Assembly (NCBI GenBank): GCA_937935995.1
Contig: CALGXF010000035.1
Span: 1 to 6,860 of the forward strand
Direction: 5' to 3'
DNA from: an uncultured Alphaproteobacteria bacterium
GTDB lineage: Bacteria; Pseudomonadota; Alphaproteobacteria; CAAHEQ01; UBA3637
Length of the DNA: 6,860 nucleotides
Shown: positions 1 to 6,820 of the stretch, piece after piece
Numbering within the stretch: position 1 is the first letter of the stretch
Layout of the letters: each line of letters begins with the position of its first letter
The notes under the pieces: generated by a model
What the model was told of the DNA's origin: nothing
What the model saw: only the letters and a program-made list of their open reading frames with translations
Databases searched by the model: none
Translations under genes and position numbers: made by a program

Positions 1-1457
1 AACCATCCAGCGGGGTTGACCCCATAGATTGCACCTGTTCCGGATGTCAAAGTTGCGAAAGCGGGACATGTCAAGATAATGACAACTTATGCGGGCCGAA
101 AGAAGTGTGTGTATTGGGGACGTGTCAATGTGCGCCGGATTATACGGAATGTCGGGGCAGTTGTTACACGACCTGTGCTGACGGGCTTATCCGTGACCCC
201 ATTTCCTGCGATTGTGTATGTGAGGCGCAAGATTGTCCTGACTATGCGGTTTGGGATAATGACACCTGTGCGTGCGTCTGTGATACCCCCTTAATTTATG
301 ATCAAGATTCTCATTCATGCAAATGTCCGGATGATACGCCGTATTATTTTGAAGAGGCGAACTTGTGTTGCAAATCGGGCTATACGCCCGTTGACGGTGT
401 GTGTCAAAAGATTGACTGTCGCGGCGGCCCCACAAATTATGATTGTTATATCAATGACGAACGGTGTGGTTTCAATTGTGATTCTTTGGGGCATTCCTGC
501 CAAGTAGGCATTTGCCATGCCGATTATTGTCAATCTGACGAAGTCTTCGGTTATATACAAAACCAATCTTATGCTTACCGATGCCAAAAACGAATCTCCG
601 ATGAAATTTTGTGTACAAATTACCATGAAGACAGGCGGTATTATGATTGTTTCAGAAATAACCAATTGTGTATGAGAACAGATTCTAACTTCGTACAACT
701 CGAAGGGACTTGTAATCCCGAATTTTGTACTCAAATTTCTTCCACGGCTCAATACACCTTATGGGGAATTACGACAACAATGTATGGTTCCTGTGATTTT
801 AAAGAAGGCTTGTTATGTTATCCGACCTCTGATTACGCAACATGGACTTGCTTTAAAAACGGGTATCAATGCGGCACCGGTTGTCCGGATCCTTTTAATT
901 GCGGCAATTGCCCCGCTCAAGAATGTTTAAACGGCATGACATACAACCCTGAAACCGGCTATTGCGAAGATCCCGAAACAGGCGTTTATTGCACGACAAC
1001 AAACGGCGCATATTATCAATATTGTTATCAATCAGACGGAAACAGATGTAATTTTGTTATAGCGCAAACAGGTGCAATTCAAGCAGGTTCATGCACTGAT
1101 CCGAAATGCCCGGACGGAATGATATACGGCTATGTTTCCGGAAGAGATAAAGTTTACGGCTGTATCGACGAAGATATCGGCAACCAAGGAATGGCTTGTT
1201 ATTATCATTCTTCTTATCAACCACCTGTTATTTGCCTTTACAACGATGTGCTTTGCGGCATGAGATGTGATTACGACGGAACCGATTGCGGTCAAGTTTA
1301 TTTACCGCAATGTGCTTTGGCCGGCCATTGCCCGCAAACGGGATATGATATGACAGATGGCTGTACTTGTGACGGAGAAGTGACAACGCAAAATGGCGTT
1401 TCTTATTGTTGCCCGGCGGGACATACATACGTCAACGGCGCTTGTGCCGTATATTAA
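1..1457 (+). CDS. Cysteine-rich repeat protein, probably exported (5' end missing)
   Basis: I do not recognise a named family. The frame is open from position 3 to the TAA at 1455-1457, giving 484 visible residues; the GTG at 105 is only an internal valine, so the true start and any signal peptide lie left of the window. About 64 residues (13%) are cysteine, with many Gly, Asp, Asn and Tyr, as in disulfide-rich extracellular proteins. Three parts are visible: an N-terminal EGF-like or knottin-like stretch with CxC pairs (to about 407), five degenerate units of 58-69 residues (417 to about 1370), and a C-terminal cap starting CCPAGH (1407-1454). No hydrophobic anchor is present in the visible part. 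Secretion or surface location is inferred from composition. GC content falls between the first two parts. The 3' end overlaps the convergent acylphosphatase gene by four bases. The coding call is secure; the function is unknown. Confidence 0.88.
   Translation, partial: PSSGVDPIDCTCSGCQSCESGTCQDNDNLCGPKEVCVLGTCQCAPDYTECRGSCYTTCADGLIRDPISCDCVCEAQDCPDYAVWDNDTCACVCDTPLIYDQDSHSCKCPDDTPYYFEEANLCCKSGYTPVDGVCQKIDCRGGPTNYDCYINDERCGFNCDSLGHSCQVGICHADYCQSDEVFGYIQNQSYAYRCQKRISDEILCTNYHEDRRYYDCFRNNQLCMRTDSNFVQLEGTCNPEFCTQISSTAQYTLWGITTTMYGSCDFKEGLLCYPTSDYATWTCFKNGYQCGTGCPDPFNCGNCPAQECLNGMTYNPETGYCEDPETGVYCTTTNGAYYQYCYQSDGNRCNFVIAQTGAIQAGSCTDPKCPDGMIYGYVSGRDKVYGCIDEDIGNQGMACYYHSSYQPPVICLYNDVLCGMRCDYDGTDCGQVYLPQCALAGHCPQTGYDMTDGCTCDGEVTTQNGVSYCCPAGHTYVNGACAVY
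174..407 (+). repeat. Short CxC repeats in the N-terminal part of the cysteine-rich protein
   Basis: Four short units each end in closely spaced cysteines: CDCVC from 207, CACVC from 267, CKC from 318 and CC from 366. They are spaced 20, 17 and 16 residues. The segment between them tends to read hydrophobic or Tyr, then Asp/Asn-rich turn, then Ser/Thr/Leu before the first Cys. This resembles EGF-like or similar small disulfide folds, but I cannot assign a family. It differs from the longer repeats that begin at 417. Confidence 0.5.
417..1370 (+). repeat. Five degenerate protein repeats with alternating 8/6 cysteine pattern
   Basis: Units start with a Cys codon at 417, 612, 816, 990 and 1197, so they are 65, 68, 58 and 69 residues apart. 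Every unit has C-x(8-11)-C-[Y/F/L]-x(5-6)-C, later C-x(4-5)-C, and a final Cys usually after an aromatic or Gly. Units 1, 3 and 5 add a C-G-x-x-C (CGFNC, CGTGC, CGMRC) and one more Cys, giving eight; units 2 and 4 lack these and have six. Unit 1 to 3, 2 to 4 and 3 to 5 distances are 133, 126 and 127 residues, consistent with an ancestral two-unit module of about 130 residues. The repeats are diverged at DNA level and were aligned by eye. Confidence 0.72.
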
Positions 1458-1753
1458 AAATCAGAGGTTTTAACAAACGCCCCTTCCGTCAAAGGCGGTT
1501 CATCTTGTGCTGTGACATTGAAGTCTAATTCCAAAACTTTTGCAAACAAAGGCCCCTTTCGACACAAATCAATAAACGTTTTCAACGCTGTATCATCACC
1601 TTTGGCCAAAATTTCTACACGGCCGTCATACCGATTACGAATCCATCCGGTCAACTGAAGAGCAGATGCTTCCCGAACAGCCCACCGTCGAAAACCAACG
1701 CCCTGCACTCGTCCCAAGACGTAAAACCGTAAAACTTCTTCTCTTTGAATCAT
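1454..1753 (-). CDS. acyP: Acylphosphatase
   Basis: This 99-residue protein has the size and signature of the acylphosphatase family, small cytoplasmic enzymes that hydrolyse the carboxyl-phosphate bond of acyl phosphates. The signature GRVQGVGFRR spans residues 14-23 and holds the phosphate-binding loop, with the expected catalytic Arg22. The second signature LTGWIRNRYDGRVEILAKG spans residues 34-52, with the expected catalytic Asn40. The ATG at 1753-1751 shares its A with the TAA stop of the AsmA gene (TAATG), and only a weak AGG lies upstream, which suggests translation by coupling from AsmA. The stop (1456-1454) lies inside the end of the convergent cysteine-rich gene. Family assignment is firm; the physiological substrate is unknown, as for most bacterial members. 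Confidence 0.95.
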   Translation of the reverse strand: MIQREEVLRFYVLGRVQGVGFRRWAVREASALQLTGWIRNRYDGRVEILAKGDDTALKTFIDLCRKGPLFAKVLELDFNVTAQDEPPLTEGAFVKTSDF

Positions 1754-4089
1754 TACAAACCTGTTGCCGATTGAATCCCTTGAGATAAAGCATCAGACAA
1801 CGAATCAAAGAACTGCTCGCCAAATTGCTGTGCCTTCGTCGGCTTAGGCGGTTCCGGTTCCTGAACAACCGGAGCAGGTTCTTGTTTTACCGAAACAGGC
1901 GCATGCCCTAAATATTCATCCACAGTCTGCATTTTGACGCCTTGCATTGCTGTTTGACAAGGATTTGTATCTTCAACCGCCTTTTTTACGACTTGCCCTA
2001 CCGGAATAGAGACGCCGCCGGTCATAATTGCCGTTGCAATCGTTTGTGCAGATTTAATAACAGCCGGACGCGGCACGGGATCTAACAAAGTTCCGCCAAT
2101 CGTCACGAATTGAGACGCCAAATTAACAGCCTCCGTCGTTTTGCCTTTCGGCGCCATCGGAACAAGTTGGACATCCAACTTTTCGTTTTTCAAATTAACT
2201 GTCCCGTCAAATACCATATTCAACAAATTCGTTTCCATAGCGACTTTCCGGTCAAGCCGAATTAATCCATTTTCAACATGGATATTAAATGCCGCACATT
2301 TTAAAGACAGCGCATTGGAATAAGACTGCTGATACGGCAATGCTTTTTTCCCGATTTGGAAAATATTAACGGGCAGTTTGGAAAGCCATTGACTGAAAAT
2401 TTCACTGTCTTGAACGGTCATCAAGAATTGCCCGTTTAAATGACCGGCCAACTGTTGAACCGAATTTCCCGCCGTCGTCAAATTTACGTTTGTCGCGATT
2501 GTGCCGCCTTGAAGATGGTTTTTAAAAACCGAAAAATCATCTAGTTTTAATCCTTCGCCGACCAATTGAACAGAGGCTAACACACCGGCATCTTGTTTTT
2601 GGACGGCAACCAACCCGACGACCGGACCGCCCAAAACTTGAGTACCTTCCAAAAGAGACACATTTAACGTTCCGTCATTCAGTTGAGCATTTAACATCAA
2701 CCGCGGATAAGTTGTCAAAACACCGTTCACATTTAAATTTTCAATTAATGCCAAAATATTTAAATCCACAGCCGTCAGGAAATCCGTCGAAAGAGGCGCA
2801 GATGAAAACAATCGACGATTTTCCGCATTGGCATTTGATGTCGAAGCCGTCGTTTGAACCGGCTTATCTGCCAAAATATCGTTCAAATTAAAATATCTGG
2901 AATTCAATTCCCCGGAAATGAAAGGTCGTTTGCCGTTTAAGACAATTTTCAATTGACCGTCAATATCACTTTCGTTCGCGGTCATTGTTAAATTACTTAA
3001 ATCAAATTCACCGGTTTTAACAGATGAAATTTTTGTTTCCAAGCTAAACGGTTTGACGCCGTAGGGTCGCAAAAAGTTTTCATCGGTAATGGACAAGCTC
3101 ACCCGACCGGACAAGTTTTTATTTTTCGCGCCCTTAACTTCCGCATTAAAGTTTCCGGCAACGCCGCCGTTCAATAACGAAAAAGAACCATCCGCAATCA
3201 CCTGTGTTTTCAAAATCTTCACAGCACCTTGAATCGAAAACGCAACTGCCGGGATGTCTTTAGACGAACTGATAAAAGCAACCGAATTTCTTAAATTTTT
3301 ACCTTCCGACTTAATGTTAATCGTTAAGTTGTCTAAATTTTGAATATCGCGGATATTTGCGGAAAGCGTCGTTTTGGCCTGATATGCATTGACATCAAAA
3401 CTAAATCCGAAAGAACGGCTTTTCCCTTGAAGCAAACCTTGCAGGTTCTTCATAGACCCCTTAACCGTAAACGTTTCATTATTCCATTTAAAAGATGCGT
3501 TTAAATTCACCAACTGCGTTAAATCAGCACTGACAACATCAACCTGCCAATTTTTCTTTTGTTCGGCATCATTGTAGTAAACAACCATATCGGATACGCG
3601 AATGGTGTTAATCGAAATTTGCATGTCATTTGCAAATTTTTTACTCAAAGTCGGCTTTTGTTTGACAGGCGGTTTAGCCGACGTCTTTGCCGTCTGTTTA
3701 GCCGCAAACTGCCAATTGTTTTCGCCTTTTTCCGTCACATCCAAAAAGACCTTTACATCTTGCACTTGAACATCTTTGATATTCAACATCTTGTGCAACA
3801 AAGACATTAAATCCAAATCCACGCGTGCCTGTTTGATAACAGCTAAATTCGGGCTGGCAAATCCGTCTTTATCATTGCGAATTTCAATATCATTGATAAC
3901 CAAAACCGGCACGAGCGATTTCGTTAATTCCATAGACCCCCGAATGAAAACAGGCCGTCCGATTGCTTCACCGGCCGATTTTTCAATCATGCTTTTATAA
4001 GAGTTAATGTCAAATAAGGCAATGTATCCAGCGACGCCCCCGATTAACAAAAGAAGAACCACAATAAAGCCGATTAAAAATTTTTTCAT
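1753..4089 (-). CDS. asmA: AsmA-family envelope protein
   Basis: This 778-residue protein begins MKKFLIG followed by one hydrophobic segment (about residues 4-25), matching the N-terminal inner-membrane anchor of AsmA proteins, with the rest expected in the periplasm. The AsmA N-terminal region includes GRPVFIRG and the beta-rich stretch after it, with a Lys/Pro/Thr-rich spacer near 131-150. Around residue 598 the sequence LKCAAFNIHVENG, followed by TVNLKNEKLDVQLVP, fits the conserved AsmA C-terminal domain; NPC at about 709-711 also recalls family members. AsmA-like proteins are linked to outer-membrane biogenesis and to lipid movement between membranes. A Pro/Glu-rich tail (about 735-755) and a final helix-like stretch follow. 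The start is supported by AAGGGG seven bases upstream. It is longer than E. coli AsmA (about 617 residues). The family is confident; equivalence to E. coli asmA is not. Confidence 0.9.
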   Translation of the reverse strand: MKKFLIGFIVVLLLLIGGVAGYIALFDINSYKSMIEKSAGEAIGRPVFIRGSMELTKSLVPVLVINDIEIRNDKDGFASPNLAVIKQARVDLDLMSLLHKMLNIKDVQVQDVKVFLDVTEKGENNWQFAAKQTAKTSAKPPVKQKPTLSKKFANDMQISINTIRVSDMVVYYNDAEQKKNWQVDVVSADLTQLVNLNASFKWNNETFTVKGSMKNLQGLLQGKSRSFGFSFDVNAYQAKTTLSANIRDIQNLDNLTINIKSEGKNLRNSVAFISSSKDIPAVAFSIQGAVKILKTQVIADGSFSLLNGGVAGNFNAEVKGAKNKNLSGRVSLSITDENFLRPYGVKPFSLETKISSVKTGEFDLSNLTMTANESDIDGQLKIVLNGKRPFISGELNSRYFNLNDILADKPVQTTASTSNANAENRRLFSSAPLSTDFLTAVDLNILALIENLNVNGVLTTYPRLMLNAQLNDGTLNVSLLEGTQVLGGPVVGLVAVQKQDAGVLASVQLVGEGLKLDDFSVFKNHLQGGTIATNVNLTTAGNSVQQLAGHLNGQFLMTVQDSEIFSQWLSKLPVNIFQIGKKALPYQQSYSNALSLKCAAFNIHVENGLIRLDRKVAMETNLLNMVFDGTVNLKNEKLDVQLVPMAPKGKTTEAVNLASQFVTIGGTLLDPVPRPAVIKSAQTIATAIMTGGVSIPVGQVVKKAVEDTNPCQTAMQGVKMQTVDEYLGHAPVSVKQEPAPVVQEPEPPKPTKAQQFGEQFFDSLSDALSQGIQSATGL

Positions 4090-4096
4090 AGAATAT

Positions 4097-4102
4097 CCCC
4101 TT
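4097..4102 (-). promoter_or_regulatory. Shine-Dalgarno of the AsmA gene, overlapping the upstream stop codon
   Basis: On the minus strand AAGGGG lies seven bases before the AsmA ATG. Its two A residues are the last two bases of the rluC-like stop codon TAA (4103-4101). Ribosomes ending the upstream gene therefore finish directly on the AsmA binding site. Confidence 0.75.
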
Positions 4103-5084
4103 ATTCTTTTTCAAATGCTTTGAACGCGTTTTCTTTATTTTTATCATTAAATCCAAAAAATTCAAAGCTCTTTTTCATTTCCGGCGGCAGCGGTGCCATA
4201 ATTTCGAACACACCTTTTGTCGGATGAGGCACACGAATCGCCCGCGCATGCAGGTGCATCCGGCCGGAAATGCCTTGTGCTTTAAAGTTTTCAGACACGC
4301 CGCCGTATTTTTCATCTCCCAAAATCGGCGTTCCCAAATACGCGCAATGAACACGCAACTGATGCGTCCGTCCCGTTAACGGCATCAGCTCCAACCATGC
4401 CGCTTTATGCAATAACGAATCCGCCACACGATATAAACTGACTGCTTTTTGCCCGTTTTCCCAATCCACTTGAACGCTTTCTGCGCCGTTTTTACCACTT
4501 TTTTTCAACAAAGGCGCATCCATTTTCCCTTGTTCTTTTTCGGGACACCCGACGACAATTGCCCAGTAAACTTTTCGCGCTTCATGCGTTTGAAACGCTT
4601 TTGTTAAAATCTGAGCCGCCTTGTTTGTTCGCGCCAAAACCAATACACCGCTTGTTTCTTTATCCAACCGATGCACCAACTTCGGCCGTTCTTTTCCATA
4701 CCGAAGCCCGTCTAACAATCCATCCACATGCCGCGCTACTTTAGAGCCGCCCTGAACCGCCAGCCCCGCCGGTTTGTTAAGCACAATGATGTCATCATCC
4801 CGATAAATGACGCAAGATTGAATAAAAGCAACCTCTTTATCGGATAAGGCTGCCGGCTTATCTGTTTTTTCAGAGATCGAAAGCGGCGGAATGCGTATCT
4901 CGTCCCCTTCGAACACATGTTGATCGGAAGAAGCTCTTTTCCCGTTGACTCGGATATTTTTACCGCGCAATAATTTTTGCAGCATGCCTTGTTTCAACGC
5001 CGGATAATGTCGTTTAAACCACCTGTCCAAACGGCAGTCATCGTCCGCAGCCGAAACATGAATCAAACTTACTTTTTCTGACAC
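4101..5084 (-). CDS. rluC: 23S rRNA pseudouridine synthase, RluC/RluD family
   Basis: This RluA-family enzyme isomerises uridine to pseudouridine in 23S rRNA. From the GTG start the protein is 327 residues, close to E. coli RluC (319). An S4 RNA-binding domain lies at about 18-66 (RLDRWFKRH, then IRVNGKR). The catalytic domain shows NKPAGLAVQGG (103-113), HRLDKETSG (138-146) with the expected catalytic Asp141, GRTHQLRVH (238-246) and LGDEKYGG (255-262). I chose GTG 5084 because AAGGA sits seven bases upstream (5096-5092) and the protein then starts just before the conserved region; an in-frame TTG at 5108 would add eight residues but has no clear ribosome site. It overlaps rarA by 16 bases. 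RluC fits better than RluD from genome context and length, but the target uridines cannot be settled from sequence alone. Confidence 0.92.
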   Translation of the reverse strand: MSEKVSLIHVSAADDDCRLDRWFKRHYPALKQGMLQKLLRGKNIRVNGKRASSDQHVFEGDEIRIPPLSISEKTDKPAALSDKEVAFIQSCVIYRDDDIIVLNKPAGLAVQGGSKVARHVDGLLDGLRYGKERPKLVHRLDKETSGVLVLARTNKAAQILTKAFQTHEARKVYWAIVVGCPEKEQGKMDAPLLKKSGKNGAESVQVDWENGQKAVSLYRVADSLLHKAAWLELMPLTGRTHQLRVHCAYLGTPILGDEKYGGVSENFKAQGISGRMHLHARAIRVPHPTKGVFEIMAPLPPEMKKSFEFFGFNDKNKENAFKAFEKE

Positions 5085-6367
5085 TTTTTCTTCCTTAACT
5101 CTTCCCAATAAGCCAGTCGCTTTTTAATTTCACGTTCGAATCCGCGTTCTACCGGTCGGTAAAAAGTACAACGCCGCATTGATTCGGGGAAATAGTTTTG
5201 ACCGGAAAAACCGTCTTGTGTATCGGGATCATATTGATATCCCTCTCCATATCCCAAAGCACCCATCAACTTTGTCGGTGCATTCAAAATATGCATCGGC
5301 GGAGACAACGATCCCGTTTCTTTGGCTGTCCGCATCGCCTGTCCCCATGCTTTATAAACGCCGACGGATTTAGGCGCCGTTGCCAAATAAACGACCAATT
5401 GAGCGATGGCCAGTTCACCTTCCGGCGATCCTAATCGTTCATATGTATCCCATGCGGCAATTGCCTGAACAATCGCTTGCGGATCGGCCAAACTGACATC
5501 TTCTACGGCAAAGCGTGCCAATCGTCTTAAAATGTATTTAGGATCTTCGCCGCCTTGAATCATGCGCGCCGTCCAATAAAGCCCTGCATCCGGATCTGAA
5601 CCGCGCAAAGATTTGTGCAAAGCACTGATGAGATTATAATGCCCTTCACGGTCTTTATCATAAAGCGGCATGCGCTTTTGAACAATTTTAGAAACCTGAT
5701 CAACATCCAACTGTTCGGCCGGATCGGCGTATTGGTCAATAGCCTCAATCATATTGATGAAGTACCGTCCGTCACCGTCAGCCAATCCCAACACGTACTC
5801 TTTTGCCTCTTTGGTCACAGGCATCGCATGCCCTAAAATCGATTCGGCTCGTTCATATATTTTTTCAAGAGACTCGACGCCCAACGGTTTCAAGACAAAA
5901 ACTTTGCATCGAGACAACAAAGCTCCGTTTAATTCAAAAGACGGATTTTCCGTCGTTGCGCCGACCAAAATAACGGTTCCGTCTTCAACATACGGTAAAA
6001 AACCATCTTGCTGTGAACGGTTAAACCGATGGATTTCATCCACAAATAGCAATGTTCTTTTGCCCATTTGACGCCTTTCCTGCGCCTGAGTAAAAATTTT
6101 CCGCAAATCCGCAACACCGGAAAAAACAGCCGAAATCGGTTCAAAATATAAATCGGCAACAGATGCAAACAACCGTGCAATCGTCGTCTTGCCACATCCC
6201 GGCGGCCCCCACAAAATAAAAGAAGAAACTTTACCGGTTTTAATCATGCGTCCCAGCGGCGCATCATCGGCCAATAAATGTTCCTGTCCGACGACCTCGC
6301 CCAAACTTTGCGGGCGGAGCTTGTCTGCCAGCGGTCGTTCTGTTAATTGTTCAAAGAGTGTATTCAT
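5069..6367 (-). CDS. rarA: Replication-associated recombination protein A (RarA/MgsA), AAA+ ATPase
   Basis: This 432-residue protein matches the RarA/MgsA/WRNIP1 family, cytoplasmic AAA+ ATPases that act at stalled replication forks. It starts with the family-typical PLADKLRPQSLGEVVGQEHL. Walker A is GPPGCGKTT (54-62), Walker B is LLFVDEIHRF (106-115), sensor 1 is in GATTENPSF (137-145), and the arginine finger is expected in LLSRC (150-154). GDGR near 198-201 fits sensor 2. The C-terminal oligomerisation region includes LRGSDPDAGLYW and GGEDPKYILRRLARFAVED (about 254-290), hallmarks of the family. Length is near the usual 440-450. The ATG is supported by AGGA nine bases upstream. It is the first gene of the four-gene minus-strand run and faces the RNHCP gene across 65 bases. 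No key residue is missing. Confidence 0.96.
   Translation of the reverse strand: MNTLFEQLTERPLADKLRPQSLGEVVGQEHLLADDAPLGRMIKTGKVSSFILWGPPGCGKTTIARLFASVADLYFEPISAVFSGVADLRKIFTQAQERRQMGKRTLLFVDEIHRFNRSQQDGFLPYVEDGTVILVGATTENPSFELNGALLSRCKVFVLKPLGVESLEKIYERAESILGHAMPVTKEAKEYVLGLADGDGRYFINMIEAIDQYADPAEQLDVDQVSKIVQKRMPLYDKDREGHYNLISALHKSLRGSDPDAGLYWTARMIQGGEDPKYILRRLARFAVEDVSLADPQAIVQAIAAWDTYERLGSPEGELAIAQLVVYLATAPKSVGVYKAWGQAMRTAKETGSLSPPMHILNAPTKLMGALGYGEGYQYDPDTQDGFSGQNYFPESMRRCTFYRPVERGFEREIKKRLAYWEELRKKKCQKK
5092..5096 (-). promoter_or_regulatory. Shine-Dalgarno that decides the rluC start
   Basis: AAGGA on the minus strand, inside the end of rarA, lies seven bases before GTG 5084. The alternative TTG at 5108 lies upstream of this site and has no comparable purine-rich sequence before it, so the GTG is preferred. 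Confidence 0.65.
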
Positions 6368-6432
6368 TTTTTCATTTCCTTTTTGGATAACTTATCATAA
6401 AATGCACGAAAACAACAGAAAAAAGGTATCAA
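6368..6432. promoter_or_regulatory. Divergent intergenic region between rarA and the RNHCP gene
   Basis: These 65 AT-rich bases must hold the start signals for both the rarA-led operon and the RNHCP gene. The best -10-like hexamer for rarA is TATGAT (minus strand, 6399-6394), but no convincing -35 lies 16-18 bases before it. Toward the right, CATAAA (6396-6401) overlaps the same bases, also without a clear -35. If both are used the promoters would compete. Ribosome sites are visible for rarA (AGGA, 6380-6377) and the RNHCP gene (AAGG, 6423-6426). Confidence 0.35.
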
Positions 6433-6765
6433 ATGGCAAAACAATTTACGCGGCGACAGGAAGATTTTATTTGTGAAGTTTGCGGTACACCCGTCACGGG
6501 GAACGGATATACCAATCATTGTCCGGTTTGTTTATCTTCGAAACATGTCGATATCTGTCCTGGAGACAGAGCCTCTTCCTGTGGCGGCATCATGCCGGCA
6601 ACGGGTCTTGAAATTAAAAACGGCGGCTATGTTATTACGCAAACCTGCCAAAAATGCGGGCATGTTCGTAAAAATAAAGCCGCCGAAAATGACAGCGCCA
6701 AAGCATTAAGAGCTTTGTCCAAAGGCGACCTTTCAACGTATATTCAAGAAATCAAAAAAAATTGA
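6433..6765 (+). CDS. RNHCP-family small zinc-finger-like protein
   Basis: This 110-residue protein matches the RNHCP family as I recall it, a family of unknown function. After a basic start (FTRRQEDFICEVCG) come CEVC (14-17), then NHCPVCLSSKHVD (28-40) with C30 and C33, then PGDRASSCGG (43-52), and finally CQKC (72-75) followed by GHVRKNKAAEND. Seven cysteines in three CxxC pairs plus C50, with H29 and H38, could hold one or two zinc ions. The name-giving Arg is Thr here (TNHCP). The start is fixed by AAGG six bases before the ATG. It is divergent from rarA, and its TGA lies inside the -35 box of the next promoter, with no terminator seen between them. Nucleic-acid binding is plausible from the basic and zinc-ribbon-like character but unproven. 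Confidence 0.88.
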   Translation: MAKQFTRRQEDFICEVCGTPVTGNGYTNHCPVCLSSKHVDICPGDRASSCGGIMPATGLEIKNGGYVITQTCQKCGHVRKNKAAENDSAKALRALSKGDLSTYIQEIKKN

Positions 6766-6790
6766 CAATCGGGACTGTTCATTTTATAAA
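6754..6790 (+). promoter_or_regulatory. Near-consensus sigma70-type promoter with upstream A-tract
   Basis: The -35 box TTGACA (6762-6767) is a perfect match, the spacer is 17 bases, and the -10 box TATAAA (6785-6790) has five of six consensus bases. A run of eight A residues (6754-6761) directly before the -35 could act like an UP element. The -35 overlaps the RNHCP stop codon TGA (6763-6765). Transcription would start near 6797, leaving a leader of about 24 bases before the TTG at 6821. Confidence 0.7.
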
Positions 6791-6808
6791 AGGAATTACC
6801 ATTTAAAT

Positions 6809-6815
6809 AGGAGAG
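6809..6815 (+). promoter_or_regulatory. Shine-Dalgarno for the TTG-start gene
   Basis: AGGAGAG ends five bases before TTG 6821 and is the strongest ribosome-site match seen in the window. It sits between the promoter at 6762-6790 and the window edge, which supports a translation start at 6821. An 8-base palindrome ATTTAAAT (6801-6808) directly precedes it. Confidence 0.6.
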
Positions 6816-6820
6816 ACAAA

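Noticed and set aside
105..107. GTG as the start of the cysteine-rich gene
   Set aside because: The frame is open and equally Cys-rich (DCTCSGCQSC) back to position 3, so this is an internal valine codon of a gene cut by the window edge.
315..752. Open frame of 145 codons on the minus strand, opposite the cysteine-rich gene
   Set aside because: It is hydrophobic and Ile/Thr-rich because Cys, Asn and Asp codons on the plus strand read as such in antisense. It crosses two different parts of the real gene and has no credible ribosome site or family match.
1479..1502. GC-rich inverted repeat (CGCC with GGCG) near the convergent gene ends as a terminator
   Set aside because: It lies within the acylphosphatase coding region, has weak G-U pairs in the stem and no proper T-run on either strand.
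5106..5108. TTG as the start of the rluC-like gene
   Set aside because: It has no Shine-Dalgarno and adds eight unconserved residues, while GTG 5084 has AAGGA at ideal distance.
5929..6195. Open frame of 88 codons on the minus strand within rarA
   Set aside because: It overlaps the Walker A to Walker B part of rarA in another frame and shows no domain or start signal.
6763..6781. TGACA with TGTTCA as an operator dyad over the right-hand promoter
   Set aside because: The halves match only in part, the pattern fits neither the GTTC-N7-GTTC LexA site nor an iron box I can recall, and such matches are expected by chance.
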